From NCBI RefSeq assembly GCF_003605365.2, contig NZ_QYTU02000015.1, positions 1 to 64,000 of the forward strand: a DNA stretch of 64,000 bases, given 5' to 3'. Positions 1 through 11,699 of the stretch are shown in pieces (the first letter of the stretch is position 1; each line of letters begins with the position of its first letter). The stretch is from Siminovitchia fortis (GTDB lineage: Bacteria > Bacillota > Bacilli > Bacillales > Bacillaceae_C). The notes under the pieces are model-generated. The model did not search any database. It was not told the DNA's origin and worked only from the letters and a program-made list of their open reading frames with translations. The position numbers and the translations under genes were made by a program.

Positions 1-52
1 ATTTTACTTTCGTAATTCAGGTTAATGTATAATAATCATAAGGATTCCAAAT

Positions 53-75
53 AGGGCTGAAAAAGCTCTTTTTTT
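53..75 (+). terminator. weak terminator of an upstream gene
   Basis: A 6-bp stem (AGGGCT with AGCTCT, one G-U pair) is followed by a run of seven T. It probably ends a gene that lies before the window. The rest of positions 1-332 is AT-rich and holds no convincing gene. Confidence 0.45.
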
Positions 76-210
76 AAGGCAGACATTTATGCCTATCAGT
101 CATCCTCAAAATACATAAAATGATTCGTGCTTTTCACAGTTTTTATGTAAGGTAATTTGGTCCTATCCATTATGTATTTCCGAATAATTGTCTACAAAAG
201 TACCCTCCTG

Positions 211-238
211 TTGTATTCAAAAAAAAAGGCATTATACT
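211..238 (+). promoter_or_regulatory. putative sigma-A promoter of miaB-ricA
   Basis: TTGTAT, a 16-bp spacer and TATACT lie about 95 bp before the miaB start. This is the best promoter-like pair in the upstream gap. The match is moderate and the start site is inferred. Confidence 0.45.
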
Positions 239-332
239 AATAGAATGTATGGAAAAATCCTGCATTGCATCTAAATCCGTTTTGGCTCTTAATAGGCCGA
301 ATTTGTGTTTATAAATTAGAAAGGGGATTTTT

Positions 333-1874
333 ATGAACGAGAAGCAGCGTTTGGAAAGCAAGCAAGTGCAGCAAAGCGCCTCCTCTGAAACAAAAGAGAA
401 GGATTACAGCAAGTATTTCCAAACTGTCTATATGCCTCCTTCCTTGAAAGATGCGAGAAAGAGGGGACGGGAAGAGGTCAAATATCATAAAGACTTTGAG
501 ATTCCCGAACAGTTTCTTGGTATGGGAGAAGGTAGAAAGTTTTATATCCGTACGTACGGCTGCCAAATGAATGAGCATGACACCGAGGTTATGGCGGGCA
601 TTTTTATGGGGCTGGGTTACGAACATACTGAAACTGTCGAGGATGCAGATGTCATTCTTTTGAATACTTGCGCTATCCGTGAAAATGCGGAAAACAAAGT
701 CTTCGGCGAACTCGGCCATTTGAAGTCGCTGAAATTGGAAAAGCCCGGTCTTTTGATCGGCGTGTGCGGATGTATGTCACAGGAAGAATCAGTTGTCAAC
801 CGAATTTTGGAAAAACACCAATTTGTCGACATGATTTTCGGAACGCACAACATTCATCGACTGCCGCACATTTTAAATGAAGCATATATGTCCAAGGAAA
901 TGGTCATCGAAGTATGGTCTAAAGAAGGGGACATCATCGAGAATCTCCCGAAAGTCCGTATGGGCAATATTAAGGCGTGGGTCAACATTATGTATGGATG
1001 TGACAAGTTCTGCACGTACTGTATCGTTCCATATACCCGCGGCAAAGAAAGGAGCAGACGTCCGGAAGATATCATCCAGGAAGTCCGCCACTTGGCCGCC
1101 CAGGGGTATAAAGAAATCACTCTTCTTGGCCAAAACGTCAATGCGTACGGAAAAGATTTCGATGATATGGAGTACGGCCTTGGAGACCTGATGGATGAGT
1201 TAAGAAAGGTCGATATCCCTCGCATCCGTTTTACAACCAGCCATCCGCGTGACTTTGACGATCGTCTTATCGAGGTCCTGGCGAAAAAAGGAAATATGAT
1301 GGAGCATATCCATTTGCCGGTTCAATCAGGTTCCAGTGATATTTTAAAAATTATGGGACGTGTCTATAACCGTGAACAATATCTCGAACTTGTGAGAAAG
1401 ATAAAAGCTGCCATCCCGGATGTTTCCTTGTCAACAGACATTATCGTCGGTTTCCCTAATGAAACGGATGAGCAATTTGAAGAAACGTTGACGCTGTACA
1501 AGGAAGTCGGATTCGAAACAGCCTATACTTTCATCTATTCACCGCGTGACGGCACTCCGGCGGCAAAAATGAAAGATAATGTGTCGATGGAAGTAAAGAA
1601 AGAGAGACTGCAGCGCCTAAACCAATTAGTAAACGAACTTTCCGCAGAAGCAATGAAAAAATATGAGGGCCAGGTTGTGGAAGTGCTTGTTGAAGGCGAA
1701 AGCAAAAATAATCCTGACGTTCTAGCAGGATATACCCGTAAAAATAAACTTGTCAATTTCAAAGGACCGAAGTCTGCAATCGGAAAATTGGTCAATGTAA
1801 AAATTGTTGAGGCAAAAACTTGGACGCTGGATGGAGTAATGGTGGAAGAACGAGAAGCTGCAGAGGTGAACTAA
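333..1874 (+). CDS. miaB: tRNA (N6-isopentenyladenosine(37)-C2)-methylthiotransferase MiaB
   Basis: This radical-SAM enzyme adds a methylthio group to i6A37 in tRNAs that read UNN codons, acting after MiaA, whose gene lies 10 kb downstream. The protein has 513 residues. The N-terminal auxiliary-cluster domain shows Cys77, Cys113 and Cys147. The radical-SAM CxxxCxxC motif is Cys223, Cys227 and Cys230, and a TRAM domain ends the protein. An N-terminal extension of about 65 residues precedes the conserved core, as in the Bacillus form. The ATG has a GAAAGGGG ribosome binding site. ricA starts 1 bp after the stop, so the two genes are probably cotranscribed, as in B. subtilis. Confidence 0.96.
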   Translation: MNEKQRLESKQVQQSASSETKEKDYSKYFQTVYMPPSLKDARKRGREEVKYHKDFEIPEQFLGMGEGRKFYIRTYGCQMNEHDTEVMAGIFMGLGYEHTETVEDADVILLNTCAIRENAENKVFGELGHLKSLKLEKPGLLIGVCGCMSQEESVVNRILEKHQFVDMIFGTHNIHRLPHILNEAYMSKEMVIEVWSKEGDIIENLPKVRMGNIKAWVNIMYGCDKFCTYCIVPYTRGKERSRRPEDIIQEVRHLAAQGYKEITLLGQNVNAYGKDFDDMEYGLGDLMDELRKVDIPRIRFTTSHPRDFDDRLIEVLAKKGNMMEHIHLPVQSGSSDILKIMGRVYNREQYLELVRKIKAAIPDVSLSTDIIVGFPNETDEQFEETLTLYKEVGFETAYTFIYSPRDGTPAAKMKDNVSMEVKKERLQRLNQLVNELSAEAMKKYEGQVVEVLVEGESKNNPDVLAGYTRKNKLVNFKGPKSAIGKLVNVKIVEAKTWTLDGVMVEEREAAEVN

Positions 1875-1875
1875 G

Positions 1876-2304
1876 ATGGCAAAGTATACAAAAGAGGATA
1901 TCGTTGAGCGTGCGCATGAATTGGCAAGAATGATCGCCAATACGGAAGAAGTGGACTTCTTTAAACGCGCAGAGGCTCAAATTAACGAAAATCAAAAAGT
2001 CAGGGAAATGATTGCAAGTATCAAAAGCTTACAAAAGCAGGCGGTCAATTTTCAACATTACGAAAAAGACCGTGCACTGAAGCTTGTTGAAGAGAAACTT
2101 GAAAAACTTGAAAAGGAATTGGATGAAATTCCTATTGTTCAAGAGTTTAAGCAATCGCAAACGGATGTCAACGATTTGCTTCAAATGGTGGCAAGCGCCA
2201 TTTCGAATAAAGTCACAGATGAAATTCTCGTTTCCACAGGCGGTGATCTGCTGACAGGGGAAACGGGATCAAAACTGAAAAACAGCCCTTCCGGCTGTTC
2301 TTGA
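1876..2304 (+). CDS. ricA: RicA (YmcA), YlbF/YmcA-family regulator
   Basis: The 142-residue, mostly helical and highly charged protein matches the YmcA family. In B. subtilis, RicA forms a complex with YlbF and YaaT. That complex carries Fe-S clusters, promotes RNase Y-dependent mRNA maturation and is needed for biofilm formation, competence and sporulation. The conserved N-terminal pattern (TKEDIVERAHELA, then a coiled central part with QKQAVNFQHYEK) is visible. It follows miaB almost without a gap. A strong hairpin terminator lies just behind the stop. The family call rests on sequence pattern and on position between miaB and cotE. Confidence 0.88.
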   Translation: MAKYTKEDIVERAHELARMIANTEEVDFFKRAEAQINENQKVREMIASIKSLQKQAVNFQHYEKDRALKLVEEKLEKLEKELDEIPIVQEFKQSQTDVNDLLQMVASAISNKVTDEILVSTGGDLLTGETGSKLKNSPSGCS

Positions 2305-2325
2305 TTTAACCATAAAACAATCCGG

Positions 2326-2358
2326 GAGCTCTCGCCCATTTGGGCGGGGGCTCTTTTT
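2326..2358 (+). terminator. terminator after ricA
   Basis: A 12-bp stem with a 4-base loop is followed by five T. It separates the miaB-ricA unit from cotE. Confidence 0.85.
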
Positions 2359-2576
2359 GTTGGACAAACACCCATTCATGACAGATGCCATAATTTATAA
2401 TGTGCAAATCAGGCTCTCAATGTATCTATATGATAAACAGGAAAAATCCGCCAAATACCTAAAGCCGACACTGGATAATTGCCTAAATATAGGCGGCTGG
2501 CGACAGGCAAATTAAGCACAGGAGTCCAGATGAATGCATACGATGAAATGAAAATGAATGAGGAGGTTTCGCTCGA

Positions 2577-3131
2577 ATGGCAGAATATAGAGAAATTATA
2601 ACGAAAGCGGTCGTTGCGAAAGGGCGTAAAATGACATTGTCCAATCATACGATCAACCCGCCACACCATCCTTCGAGCATACTGGGCTGTTGGATTATCA
2701 ACCATAAATACGAAGCACGGAAAGTAGGCAAGAATGTCGAAGTCTCCGGCTCTTTTGATATTAATGTTTGGTATTCCCATCATGATAACACAAAGACATC
2801 TGTGGTGACCGAAAAAATTGATTATAAAGATGTAATCAAACTTAAATACCGTGACCCTGATTGTCTGGATGATAAGATCGTCTCTGCCAAAGTGCTCCAA
2901 CAGCCAAATTGTGTCGAAGCTGTCATATCAAAGAAGGGGAACAGAATACTCGTCAATGTGGAAAGGGAATTCCTTGTTGAAGTCATCGGTGAAACGAAAG
3001 TATGTGTCGCCATCCATGATAAATGCTCCTCTGATGACGATGATTGGGAAGATGAATTGGAAGATGAGTTGGATGACAAAGAATTCGAGGAAATTGACCC
3101 GGATTTTTTGGTGGCACATGAAGAGGAATAA
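2577..3131 (+). CDS. cotE: outer spore coat morphogenetic protein CotE
   Basis: CotE directs assembly of the outer spore coat in the mother cell. The 184-residue protein has the conserved N-terminal core ([31 protein letters not shown]) and the very acidic C-terminal tail (many D and E residues from about 150) typical of the family. The ATG lies 8 bp after GGAGG. As in B. subtilis, it sits between ricA and mutS and is transcribed alone, with a terminator on each side. SigE/SigK promoters are expected from the family, but I could not identify them with confidence. Confidence 0.95.
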   Translation: MAEYREIITKAVVAKGRKMTLSNHTINPPHHPSSILGCWIINHKYEARKVGKNVEVSGSFDINVWYSHHDNTKTSVVTEKIDYKDVIKLKYRDPDCLDDKIVSAKVLQQPNCVEAVISKKGNRILVNVEREFLVEVIGETKVCVAIHDKCSSDDDDWEDELEDELDDKEFEEIDPDFLVAHEEE

Positions 3132-3137
3132 GTGTAG

Positions 3138-3161
3138 ACCGGGAGGGCTCCCGGTTTTTTT
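3138..3161 (+). terminator. terminator after cotE
   Basis: ACCGGGAG and CTCCCGGT form a hairpin followed by seven T. Confidence 0.85.
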
Positions 3162-3210
3162 ATTTGCCCAGGAAATTATAAAAATTTCATGTCTGTGGAT
3201 AACTTTTCTT

Positions 3211-3637
3211 TGTCTAGCTCCAGCGCTCAGCGACTAGCAAACTTCGCGCCTCCTTTCCTCGAAAAAGCTTCGCTTTTTCTGTGTGGATGTTTATTCGAGG
3301 AAGAGGGCTCAGAGCACTACGATAAGTCAACATCGGCTCCGAGTGCCATCGGCGCAAGGATTAAGCCAATCGCTGCTGAAGGCAAACTACGCCTTCTTCA
3401 GCGCTCGTCTAGCTTTGCGCCGATAAGCAGGCACTCTCCGCCTTTCCTTATCCTTTATCTCATTGCGGAGTGCTCCAGTGTCTAGCTTCAGACGGCAGGG
3501 GCTCGAGGTCGCTTCGGTCAATCCAATGAAGTCAAAGAACGACTTCACTGGATTGCCCTCCAGCGCTTGTCGCCCCTAAACAGCCGTCTTCCGCATTTCC
3601 GTTTGTACGTCGCTAAACGAGCGTTTGCGCTTTTCTT
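3211..3637 (+). repeat. intergenic repeat copy 1 (long, mosaic form)
   Basis: This is a GC-rich repeat that starts TGTCTAGCTCCAGCGC and ends near GCGTTTGCGCTTTTCTT. It is the longest of five copies in the window and contains extra modules. One of these, with GCCAATCGCTGCTGAAGGC, reappears inverted in the copy at 37027-37293. Open frames through it encode low-complexity peptides with no ribosome binding site and are not genes. The cotE-mutS gap holds nothing else apart from the mutS promoter. Confidence 0.85.
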
Positions 3638-3665
3638 GTTGGAAACAGCTGCTCCACTAATGGTA

Positions 3666-3674
3666 TGATATAAT
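3666..3674 (+). promoter_or_regulatory. putative extended -10 promoter of mutS
   Basis: TGATATAAT is an extended -10 element 38 bp before the mutS start, directly after the repeat. No good -35 hexamer is seen at the right distance. Confidence 0.4.
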
Positions 3675-3711
3675 CAGTCTAAGTGTTCGAATGGAAAGGA
3701 AACGGGTACAT

Positions 3712-6312
3712 ATGGGTCAGCAGTATACACCAATGATACAGCAATATTTAAAAATAAAGGCAGAGTACCAGGATGCCTTTTTATTTTTTCGTCTCGGCGA
3801 CTTTTACGAGCTGTTTTTTGATGATGCACTGAAGGCATCCCAGGAACTGGAAATCACCTTAACAAGCAGAGACGGCGGATCGGAAGAAAGAATACCGATG
3901 TGTGGTGTTCCGCATCATTCTGCTGTGGGCTATATTGAGAAATTAATTCAAAAAGGATATAAAGTGGCTATTTGCGAACAGACGGAAGATCCCAAGCATG
4001 CCAAGGGCGTGGTCAAACGTGAAGTTGTCCAGCTGATCACCCCTGGGACAGTGATGGATGGAAAAGGCATTGCAGCAAAGGAAAATAATTACATCGCCGC
4101 AATCGCCAGTTTCAATAACCAGTCATACGGAATTGCCTATACAGACCTTTCAACCGGGGAGAGCATGGTAACGTTGCTGGAAGGTTCGGTTGATCTGCTC
4201 TTGGATGAACTGGCAACAATCGGTGCAAAAGAAGTTATTTCATGTCCGGATGAAGATAAAAGCCTTCTTGGAAAAATAAAAGAAAGATGCCAGGCCGTCA
4301 TTTCTTATGAAGAGAACTCCTATATTCACGATGAGTTTCAGCACATTCTTCAAAAGCTGAATGCTAAAGAGCTGCGGGAGCCGGCCGGGCGGCTGCTTCA
4401 TTATTTGAAAAAGACACAAAAGCGCGGTCTCGATCATTTGCAGCCATTTACAATCTATGAAAACAACCAATTTATGAAAATAGATTTTTATTCCAAAAGA
4501 AACTTGGAGATTACAGAGCCCATCCGCGGCAAAGACAAAAAAGGAACGCTGCTTTGGCTGCTGGACGAAACGTCCACTGCAATGGGAGGGCGCCTGCTCA
4601 GACAATGGCTTGACAGGCCGCTGATCAGCAAATCAATCATTGAAAAGCGCCTGCTCTTGGTAGAGTTATTCATCGAACATTATTTCGAGCGCCTTGATTT
4701 GCAGGAGCTATTAAAAGGCGTCTATGATTTGGAGCGGCTGGCCGGAAGAGTGGCTTTCGGAAACGCCAATGCACGTGATTTCATCCAATTAAAAAAATCA
4801 CTGATGCAGATCCCGGCGATTCGGAGCTTGATAGAAGATATGGGAAACGACGAAACGGACAGGCTCGCCCAGTCGCTTGATCCTTGTGAAGAACTGACTG
4901 ATTTGCTCGAACGGGCAGTGGCGGAAAATCCGCCGATATCCGTCAAAGAAGGCGGCATTATCAAAGACGGCTATAATGAAAAATTGGACAAATACCGCGA
5001 TGCGAGCCGAAACGGCAAAAGCTGGATTGCCGCATTGGAAAAGGACGAGCGTGAAAAAACCGGCATCAAATCATTGAAAGTGGGCTATAACCGGGTATTT
5101 GGCTATTATATCGAAGTGACAAGAGCCAATGTGAAGTTCCTTGAAGAAGGCCGATATGAGCGAAAGCAGACATTGACGAATGCCGAAAGATTTATCACAC
5201 CCGAACTAAAGGAAAAAGAAGCTTTGATTCTTCAGGCGGATGAAAGATCCATTGAACTGGAGTACGATTTATTTCTGGATCTGCGGGATCAAGTAAAACA
5301 ATTTATCCCAAGGCTGCAAAAAACAGCAAAAATCATCAGCGAGATTGATATTTACCAAAGCTTTGCAACTGTCAGCGAAGCAAGGCATTATGTGAAGCCA
5401 GAGCTCCATTTCAGCCGTGAACTGATCCTTGAAGACGGAAGGCACCCGGTGGTAGAAAAAGTGATGGGTTCGCAAGAATATGTTCCAAACGACTGCATCA
5501 TGGATGATAAAAGGGAAATGCTTCTCATTACGGGACCGAATATGTCAGGTAAAAGTACGTATATGAGACAGGTGGCCCTAACGGCAATTATGGCGCAAAT
5601 CGGATGTTTCGTACCTGCGTCAAAAGCGAAGCTTCCAATCTTTGACCAAATTTTTACGAGAATCGGTGCAGCAGACGATCTGATTTCGGGGCAGAGCACG
5701 TTTATGGTTGAAATGCTGGAAGCGAAAAATGCCATTACAAATGCGACTAAAAACAGTTTGATATTATTCGATGAAATCGGGCGCGGCACTTCCACTTATG
5801 ACGGGATGGCGCTCGCCCAGGCGATCATTGAACATATCCATGAGCAGATCGGTGCCAAAACGTTGTTCTCAACCCATTACCATGAACTGACAGGATTGGA
5901 TAAGCAGTTACCCCATTTAAAAAATGTCCATGTTAGCGCAGCGGAACACCAAGGCAAACTCGTCTTTCTGCATAAAGTGAAGGATGGCGCCGCCGACAAA
6001 AGTTATGGTATCCATGTGGCTGAGCTGGCGGAGCTGCCCGGAACGCTCATCCGGCGTGCAGAAGAAATTTTAAGCCAGCTGGAAAAGACCAATGGCAAGA
6101 AAAATACCGCTTCTGTTTCAAGGGAAGAAATTAAAGAAACTGCGGCTGCTTCGAATGAGCAATTGGCCTTTTTCTCCGAACCGAAGGAAACGGGCGCTGA
6201 TAAGCATGGGAAGAAGGTTTTAAAAGAAATCGAGAGTTTGAACTTGCTTGAAATGAACCCACTGCAAGCTTTGAATGTCCTGTTTTCGCTGCAGAAAAAA
6301 TTAAGGAAATAA
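3712..6312 (+). CDS. mutS: DNA mismatch repair protein MutS
   Basis: MutS recognises mismatches and small loops and recruits MutL. The protein has 866 residues, a normal family length. The N-terminal mismatch-binding domain has the Phe-x-Glu motif within GDFYELFF. The C-terminal ABC-type ATPase has Walker [10 protein letters not shown] (about residue 608) and a Walker B region with DEIGRGTST, and the extreme C-terminus carries the tetramer/beta-clamp region. The start is taken at the ATG after AAGGAAACGGG. An in-frame ATG 21 bp upstream would add seven residues but overlaps the ribosome binding site. mutL starts 19 bp after the stop, so both form an operon. Confidence 0.97.
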   Translation: MGQQYTPMIQQYLKIKAEYQDAFLFFRLGDFYELFFDDALKASQELEITLTSRDGGSEERIPMCGVPHHSAVGYIEKLIQKGYKVAICEQTEDPKHAKGVVKREVVQLITPGTVMDGKGIAAKENNYIAAIASFNNQSYGIAYTDLSTGESMVTLLEGSVDLLLDELATIGAKEVISCPDEDKSLLGKIKERCQAVISYEENSYIHDEFQHILQKLNAKELREPAGRLLHYLKKTQKRGLDHLQPFTIYENNQFMKIDFYSKRNLEITEPIRGKDKKGTLLWLLDETSTAMGGRLLRQWLDRPLISKSIIEKRLLLVELFIEHYFERLDLQELLKGVYDLERLAGRVAFGNANARDFIQLKKSLMQIPAIRSLIEDMGNDETDRLAQSLDPCEELTDLLERAVAENPPISVKEGGIIKDGYNEKLDKYRDASRNGKSWIAALEKDEREKTGIKSLKVGYNRVFGYYIEVTRANVKFLEEGRYERKQTLTNAERFITPELKEKEALILQADERSIELEYDLFLDLRDQVKQFIPRLQKTAKIISEIDIYQSFATVSEARHYVKPELHFSRELILEDGRHPVVEKVMGSQEYVPNDCIMDDKREMLLITGPNMSGKSTYMRQVALTAIMAQIGCFVPASKAKLPIFDQIFTRIGAADDLISGQSTFMVEMLEAKNAITNATKNSLILFDEIGRGTSTYDGMALAQAIIEHIHEQIGAKTLFSTHYHELTGLDKQLPHLKNVHVSAAEHQGKLVFLHKVKDGAADKSYGIHVAELAELPGTLIRRAEEILSQLEKTNGKKNTASVSREEIKETAAASNEQLAFFSEPKETGADKHGKKVLKEIESLNLLEMNPLQALNVLFSLQKKLRK

Positions 6313-6331
6313 CTCAGGGGAGGAGCAAACG

Positions 6332-8206
6332 ATGCGTGAAATCATAGAGCTGGATGACGCCCTGTCCAACAAAATAGCCGCCGGTGAAGTTGTCGAGCGC
6401 CCTGCCTCTGTTGTAAAAGAGCTGGTGGAAAATTCTGTTGATGCGGGCAGCACCATTGTTGAAATTAATATAAAAGAAGCGGGCCTTGGCGAAATTCGTG
6501 TCATTGATAATGGCAAAGGCATAGGCGAAGAAGATATTGTCTCGGCATTTAAAAGACATGCGACGAGTAAAATCAAAGATGAGCATGATCTGTTCCGCAT
6601 CCGCACTCTCGGTTTCAGGGGAGAAGCCCTTCCGAGCATCGCCTCTGTTTCGCGCTTGACGATAGTTACAGCAAGGGAAGGGGAAGACGGTACGAAAGCG
6701 GTTCTGGAAGGCGGGAAACTGATCAGCCATGAAAAAGCTCCTTCACGAAAAGGGACGGACATCACGGTTTCCGACTTGTTTTTCAATACGCCTGCCCGGT
6801 TGAAGTATGTTAAGACCCTTCATACTGAAATCGGGCATATTACTGACGTGGCCAACCGCTTGGCGCTGGCCCATCCGGAAGTTTCCATCCGCCTGAGCCA
6901 TGACGGAAGAAATTTGCTTCATACAAATGGAAACGGAGACATAAGGCAGGTCCTGTCAGCCATCTATGGAAAAAACGTTGCCAGGGATATGATTCAAATA
7001 AGTGCCAAATCATTGGACTTTTCGGTGTCAGGGTTTATTGCCCGCCCCGAAATTACGCGGGCATCCCGGAACTACCTATCAACGATGATCAACGGCCGGT
7101 TTATCAAAAACTATTCACTTGTGAAAGCGATTCTGGAAGGCTATCATACGCTGCTGCCCGTAGGGCGGTTTCCCATCGCTCTTCTATCAGTCGAAATGGA
7201 TCCGATTTTAGTCGATGTAAATGTCCATCCTGCAAAATTGGAAGTCAGATTAAGCAAAGAGCAGGAATTAAAAGAATTCGTCACTGAAACAATCAAGCAG
7301 GCATTTAAAAAGGAGCAGCTCATCCCTTCCGGGGCTGTGCCAACACCAAAAAAGAAGAATGTGAGTTTCCAGCCGGAATTCAAGCTGGAGCCTGCTGAAG
7401 AAAATCAGCCCAAGACAGAATGGAGGCCGCCCGCAGCACCTGCCTATAACAAAGAGAAACTGCCGCCTGCAGCGGAAATGAAGAAGCTGTATGATCCTGT
7501 TGAGTATGAACCCGCTGCCCAAATTTCGAAAACAAATGAATTGAACGTTCAAACGATTGAAAAGAGTGAAGAACCTGAAAGCACAGCAATTGATGAGGTT
7601 GAAGAAACAGCCCGTCAAAAAGAACGCTTTCCCGCGCTTTATCCAATCGGCCAAATGCATGGCACCTATATATTCGCACAAAATGAACTTGGCTTGTATA
7701 TGATCGACCAGCATGCCGCTCAGGAAAGGATCAAATACGAATATTTCCGCGAAAAGGTCGGAAAATTCACGAGCGACCTGCAACAGCTGCTCGTTCCGCT
7801 CACCTTGGAGTTTTCGGTCGACGAATACTTGAAAATCAAAGAGCATTTAGAAGAACTTCAGTCTGTAGGCATCTTTTTGGAAGATTTCGGGATGAACAGC
7901 TTTATAGTCAGATCACATCCGGCATGGTTTCCAAAGGGGCAGGAACAGACAGTCATCGAAGAAATGATCGAGCAGCTGCTTTCAATGAGTAAGATTGATA
8001 TCAAGAAGCTTCGTGAAGAAGCGGCAATCATGATGAGCTGCAAGGCTGCCATCAAGGCGAACCGCTATTTGCGCGACGATGAAATCCAGGCTCTGTTGGA
8101 TGAATTGCGGAGGGCGGAAGATCCATTCACCTGCCCGCACGGCAGGCCGATCATTGTGCACTTTTCCATTAAAGACATGGAGAAAATGTTTAAGCGGATT
8201 ATGTAG
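6332..8206 (+). CDS. mutL: DNA mismatch repair protein MutL
   Basis: MutL couples mismatch recognition by MutS to strand incision. The 624-residue protein has the N-terminal GHKL ATPase motifs ([23 protein letters not shown]) and a charged, proline-rich linker at about residues 335-430. The C-terminal endonuclease domain has [12 protein letters not shown] and a CPHGRP motif. This is the endonuclease form found in bacteria without MutH. The ATG is preceded by AGGGGAGGAG. It is the second gene of the mutSL operon, and an AT-rich hairpin terminator follows. Confidence 0.97.
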   Translation: MREIIELDDALSNKIAAGEVVERPASVVKELVENSVDAGSTIVEINIKEAGLGEIRVIDNGKGIGEEDIVSAFKRHATSKIKDEHDLFRIRTLGFRGEALPSIASVSRLTIVTAREGEDGTKAVLEGGKLISHEKAPSRKGTDITVSDLFFNTPARLKYVKTLHTEIGHITDVANRLALAHPEVSIRLSHDGRNLLHTNGNGDIRQVLSAIYGKNVARDMIQISAKSLDFSVSGFIARPEITRASRNYLSTMINGRFIKNYSLVKAILEGYHTLLPVGRFPIALLSVEMDPILVDVNVHPAKLEVRLSKEQELKEFVTETIKQAFKKEQLIPSGAVPTPKKKNVSFQPEFKLEPAEENQPKTEWRPPAAPAYNKEKLPPAAEMKKLYDPVEYEPAAQISKTNELNVQTIEKSEEPESTAIDEVEETARQKERFPALYPIGQMHGTYIFAQNELGLYMIDQHAAQERIKYEYFREKVGKFTSDLQQLLVPLTLEFSVDEYLKIKEHLEELQSVGIFLEDFGMNSFIVRSHPAWFPKGQEQTVIEEMIEQLLSMSKIDIKKLREEAAIMMSCKAAIKANRYLRDDEIQALLDELRRAEDPFTCPHGRPIIVHFSIKDMEKMFKRIM

Positions 8207-8215
8207 CCTGCAAGG

Positions 8216-8247
8216 AAAAAAATCTTTATTTTGTAACAGATTTTTTT
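8216..8247 (+). terminator. terminator after mutL
   Basis: AAAAAAATCT pairs with AGATTTTTTT, and the T run forms the 3' arm. Confidence 0.65.
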
Positions 8248-8312
8248 CATAATCAATGAAATATTTCGGTAAAGCGGTATAATGGTGGTAAGGATATCAA
8301 GGAGTGAAAGAT

Positions 8313-8573
8313 ATGACTGCTTATATGATCATTGCGGGGGTTATCGTGAGTATAGCTGCTCTTGTCGGAACATTTCTGGTGGGGAAAGACGTTTCGAGAC
8401 AAATGAAACAATATGAAGAGGAAGGGGATACCGTTGAAAATGAATTGGCGCGATCCCATGATTATGAAAAAACTTCATTAAAGTATAATATTAAAAGGCT
8501 GTCATGGATGTACGCGGCATTGATGTTTGTCGTGTTGATCGTTTCCATCGGCATAGCCTATTACGGCAAATAA
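8313..8573 (+). CDS. small two-helix membrane protein
   Basis: I do not recognise this 86-residue protein. It has an N-terminal transmembrane segment (about 5-23), a charged loop with many E and K residues, and a second transmembrane segment (about 65-83). The start chosen is the ATG eight bases after GGAG (AAGGAGTGAAAG). A GTG nine bases earlier overlaps this site. A TATAAT-like -10 lies about 35 bp upstream, and a strong terminator follows, so it is probably a single-gene unit. No function can be assigned from sequence. Confidence 0.75.
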   Translation: MTAYMIIAGVIVSIAALVGTFLVGKDVSRQMKQYEEEGDTVENELARSHDYEKTSLKYNIKRLSWMYAALMFVVLIVSIGIAYYGK

Positions 8574-8605
8574 ATCAAGCATCAGTTTGGATGCTTGATT
8601 TTTTT
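8573..8605 (+). terminator. terminator before glpK
   Basis: A perfect 11-bp stem (AATCAAGCATC with GATGCTTGATT) is followed by five or more T. It overlaps the stop codon of the small membrane protein gene. Confidence 0.9.
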
Positions 8606-8633
8606 ATACGTTCTGCCATTCGTATCGCTATAA

Positions 8634-10160
<1,527 letters not shown>

Positions 10161-10168
10161 TTGGCCTT

Positions 10169-10258
10169 AAAAACGGTTCCCGCTTTTGGTCCATGTTCGG
10201 GCGAATGAAATTTTATGTTTTGGCATTAATCAGTTTACATTCTTTGGTAACCGTTTTT
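10169..10258. repeat. long-range inverted repeat between glpK and miaA
   Basis: AAAAACGGTTCC at 10169-10180 is the near-complement of GGTAACCGTTTTT at 10246-10258. About 65 bp lie between the arms. The right arm ends in a T run, so the pair could act as a terminator with a large loop after glpK. Confidence 0.4.
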
Positions 10259-10327
10259 CCCGGGTATTAAGATATTTTGATAAAAAGTCGACTTCTGTTA
10301 ATATGAGAATAAGCAATCTAGAAAGCA

Positions 10328-11290
10328 GTGAGACAATTGAATAGCAAAAAAAAGCTGATTGTTCTCGTAGGGCCTACAGCAGTCGGCAAAACAAAAGCAA
10401 GCATTGAAATAGCAAAAGCATTCGGTTCTGAAATCATCAGCGGAGATTCCATGCAGGTATATAAAGGCATGGATATCGGCACGGCTAAAATCCGGCCTGA
10501 AGAAATGGAAGGCATTCCGCATCATCTGCTGGATATACGGGAGCCTGATGAGCCCTTTTCGGTCGCCGAGTTTCAATCCGTTGTCAGGCAGAAAATCGAT
10601 GAGATCACTGCCCGGGGTTCTGTCCCGCTCATCGTAGGAGGTACGGGACTTTATGTACAGTCGGTCCTTTATGATTACCGATTTACAGAAACGGAAGGGG
10701 ACCCTGCATACAGGTCCGAATTGGAGAAAAGGGCTGCTGCTGGAGAAGGTGCGGAGCTATACAAGGAATTACAGGCTGTCGACCCAAGCAGCGCCGAGGG
10801 CATTCACCCAAATAACGTTAAAAGGGTTATCCGCGCTTTGGAAATCCACCATTTGACCGGGAAAAGAAAGAGTGATCAGCCAAAAGCCCAAAACCACGAA
10901 CTTTTGTATGATATTGCATTAATCGGGTTAAGCATGGATCGTGAAAAATTGTATAAACGGATCAATAAACGGGTAGATTTGATGATGGAAGAAGGGCTAT
11001 TGGAGGAGGCAAGGTATTTTTATGACAAAGGCATCCGCGATACCCAATCTGTCCAGGCGATCGGATATAAGGAATTATATGAGTATTTTGCAGGCAACTT
11101 GACGTTAGAGCAAGCGGTCGATTTGTTAAAGAAAAACACCCGGCGCTACGCAAAGCGCCAATTTACCTGGTTCCGCAATAAAATGGATGTGACATGGTTT
11201 GACATGACCAATGAAGGGGAACACTTGAACAAAATAGAGCAAATTATTGATTTTATAGCAGGAAAGCTAGAATTAAAATCGAATACATAA
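10328..11290 (+). CDS. miaA: tRNA dimethylallyltransferase MiaA
   Basis: MiaA transfers the dimethylallyl group to A37 of tRNAs, making the substrate of MiaB. The 320-residue protein begins with the P-loop GPTAVGKT (about residue 14). It also has the [17 protein letters not shown] motif and the swinging-loop region of the family. The start is uncertain: a GTG at the listed position, or an in-frame TTG nine bases later. Neither has a strong ribosome binding site. It precedes hfq by 29 bp, the usual miaA-hfq order. Confidence 0.95.
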   Translation: MRQLNSKKKLIVLVGPTAVGKTKASIEIAKAFGSEIISGDSMQVYKGMDIGTAKIRPEEMEGIPHHLLDIREPDEPFSVAEFQSVVRQKIDEITARGSVPLIVGGTGLYVQSVLYDYRFTETEGDPAYRSELEKRAAAGEGAELYKELQAVDPSSAEGIHPNNVKRVIRALEIHHLTGKRKSDQPKAQNHELLYDIALIGLSMDREKLYKRINKRVDLMMEEGLLEEARYFYDKGIRDTQSVQAIGYKELYEYFAGNLTLEQAVDLLKKNTRRYAKRQFTWFRNKMDVTWFDMTNEGEHLNKIEQIIDFIAGKLELKSNT

Positions 11291-11319
11291 CTAATAGAGA
11301 AAAAGAGGAGGCTATCAGA

Positions 11320-11550
11320 TTGAAACAACCAGTCAATATTCAAGATCAATTTTTAAATCAATTGCGCAAAGAAGGAATCCCTGTCACTGTTTTCCTCTTG
11401 AACGGTTTTCAACTCCGCGGGCAGGTGAAGGGGTTTGACAATTTTACCGTATTATTCGAAACAGAAGGCAAGCAGCAGCTAGTATTTAAACATGCGATTT
11501 CTACATTTTCTCCACAGAGAAACGTTCAGATAAATTACGAGGAACAATAG
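11320..11550 (+). CDS. hfq: RNA-binding protein Hfq
   Basis: Hfq is a hexameric Sm-like RNA chaperone. The 76-residue protein has the Sm1 region ([20 protein letters not shown]), the G-F-D-N-F segment and the Sm2 motif with YKHA replaced by FKHAISTF. The start is a TTG eight bases after AGAGGAGG. There is no long C-terminal tail, as is usual in Bacillus. It follows miaA closely and is followed by a hairpin terminator. Confidence 0.96.
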   Translation: MKQPVNIQDQFLNQLRKEGIPVTVFLLNGFQLRGQVKGFDNFTVLFETEGKQQLVFKHAISTFSPQRNVQINYEEQ

Positions 11551-11565
11551 GAAACCACCCAACTG

Positions 11566-11596
11566 CGTGCACCGTTATGGTGTACGTGTTTTTTTC
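11566..11596 (+). terminator. terminator after hfq
   Basis: CGTGCACC pairs with GGTGTACG (one G-U), with a 5-base loop and seven T a few bases later. Confidence 0.8.
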
Positions 11597-11699
11597 TTAA
11601 GGAATCAGTTTACCCTGATATTAATATAATTGTATCAGGCGGCAGGAACACAAATACATAATTGGGCGTATACTGTGTCTGAATGAGAGGTGAGAAGCT

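Noticed and set aside
3189-3485. 98-codon open frame after cotE
   Set aside because: It lies inside the intergenic repeat, has no ribosome binding site and no family resemblance.
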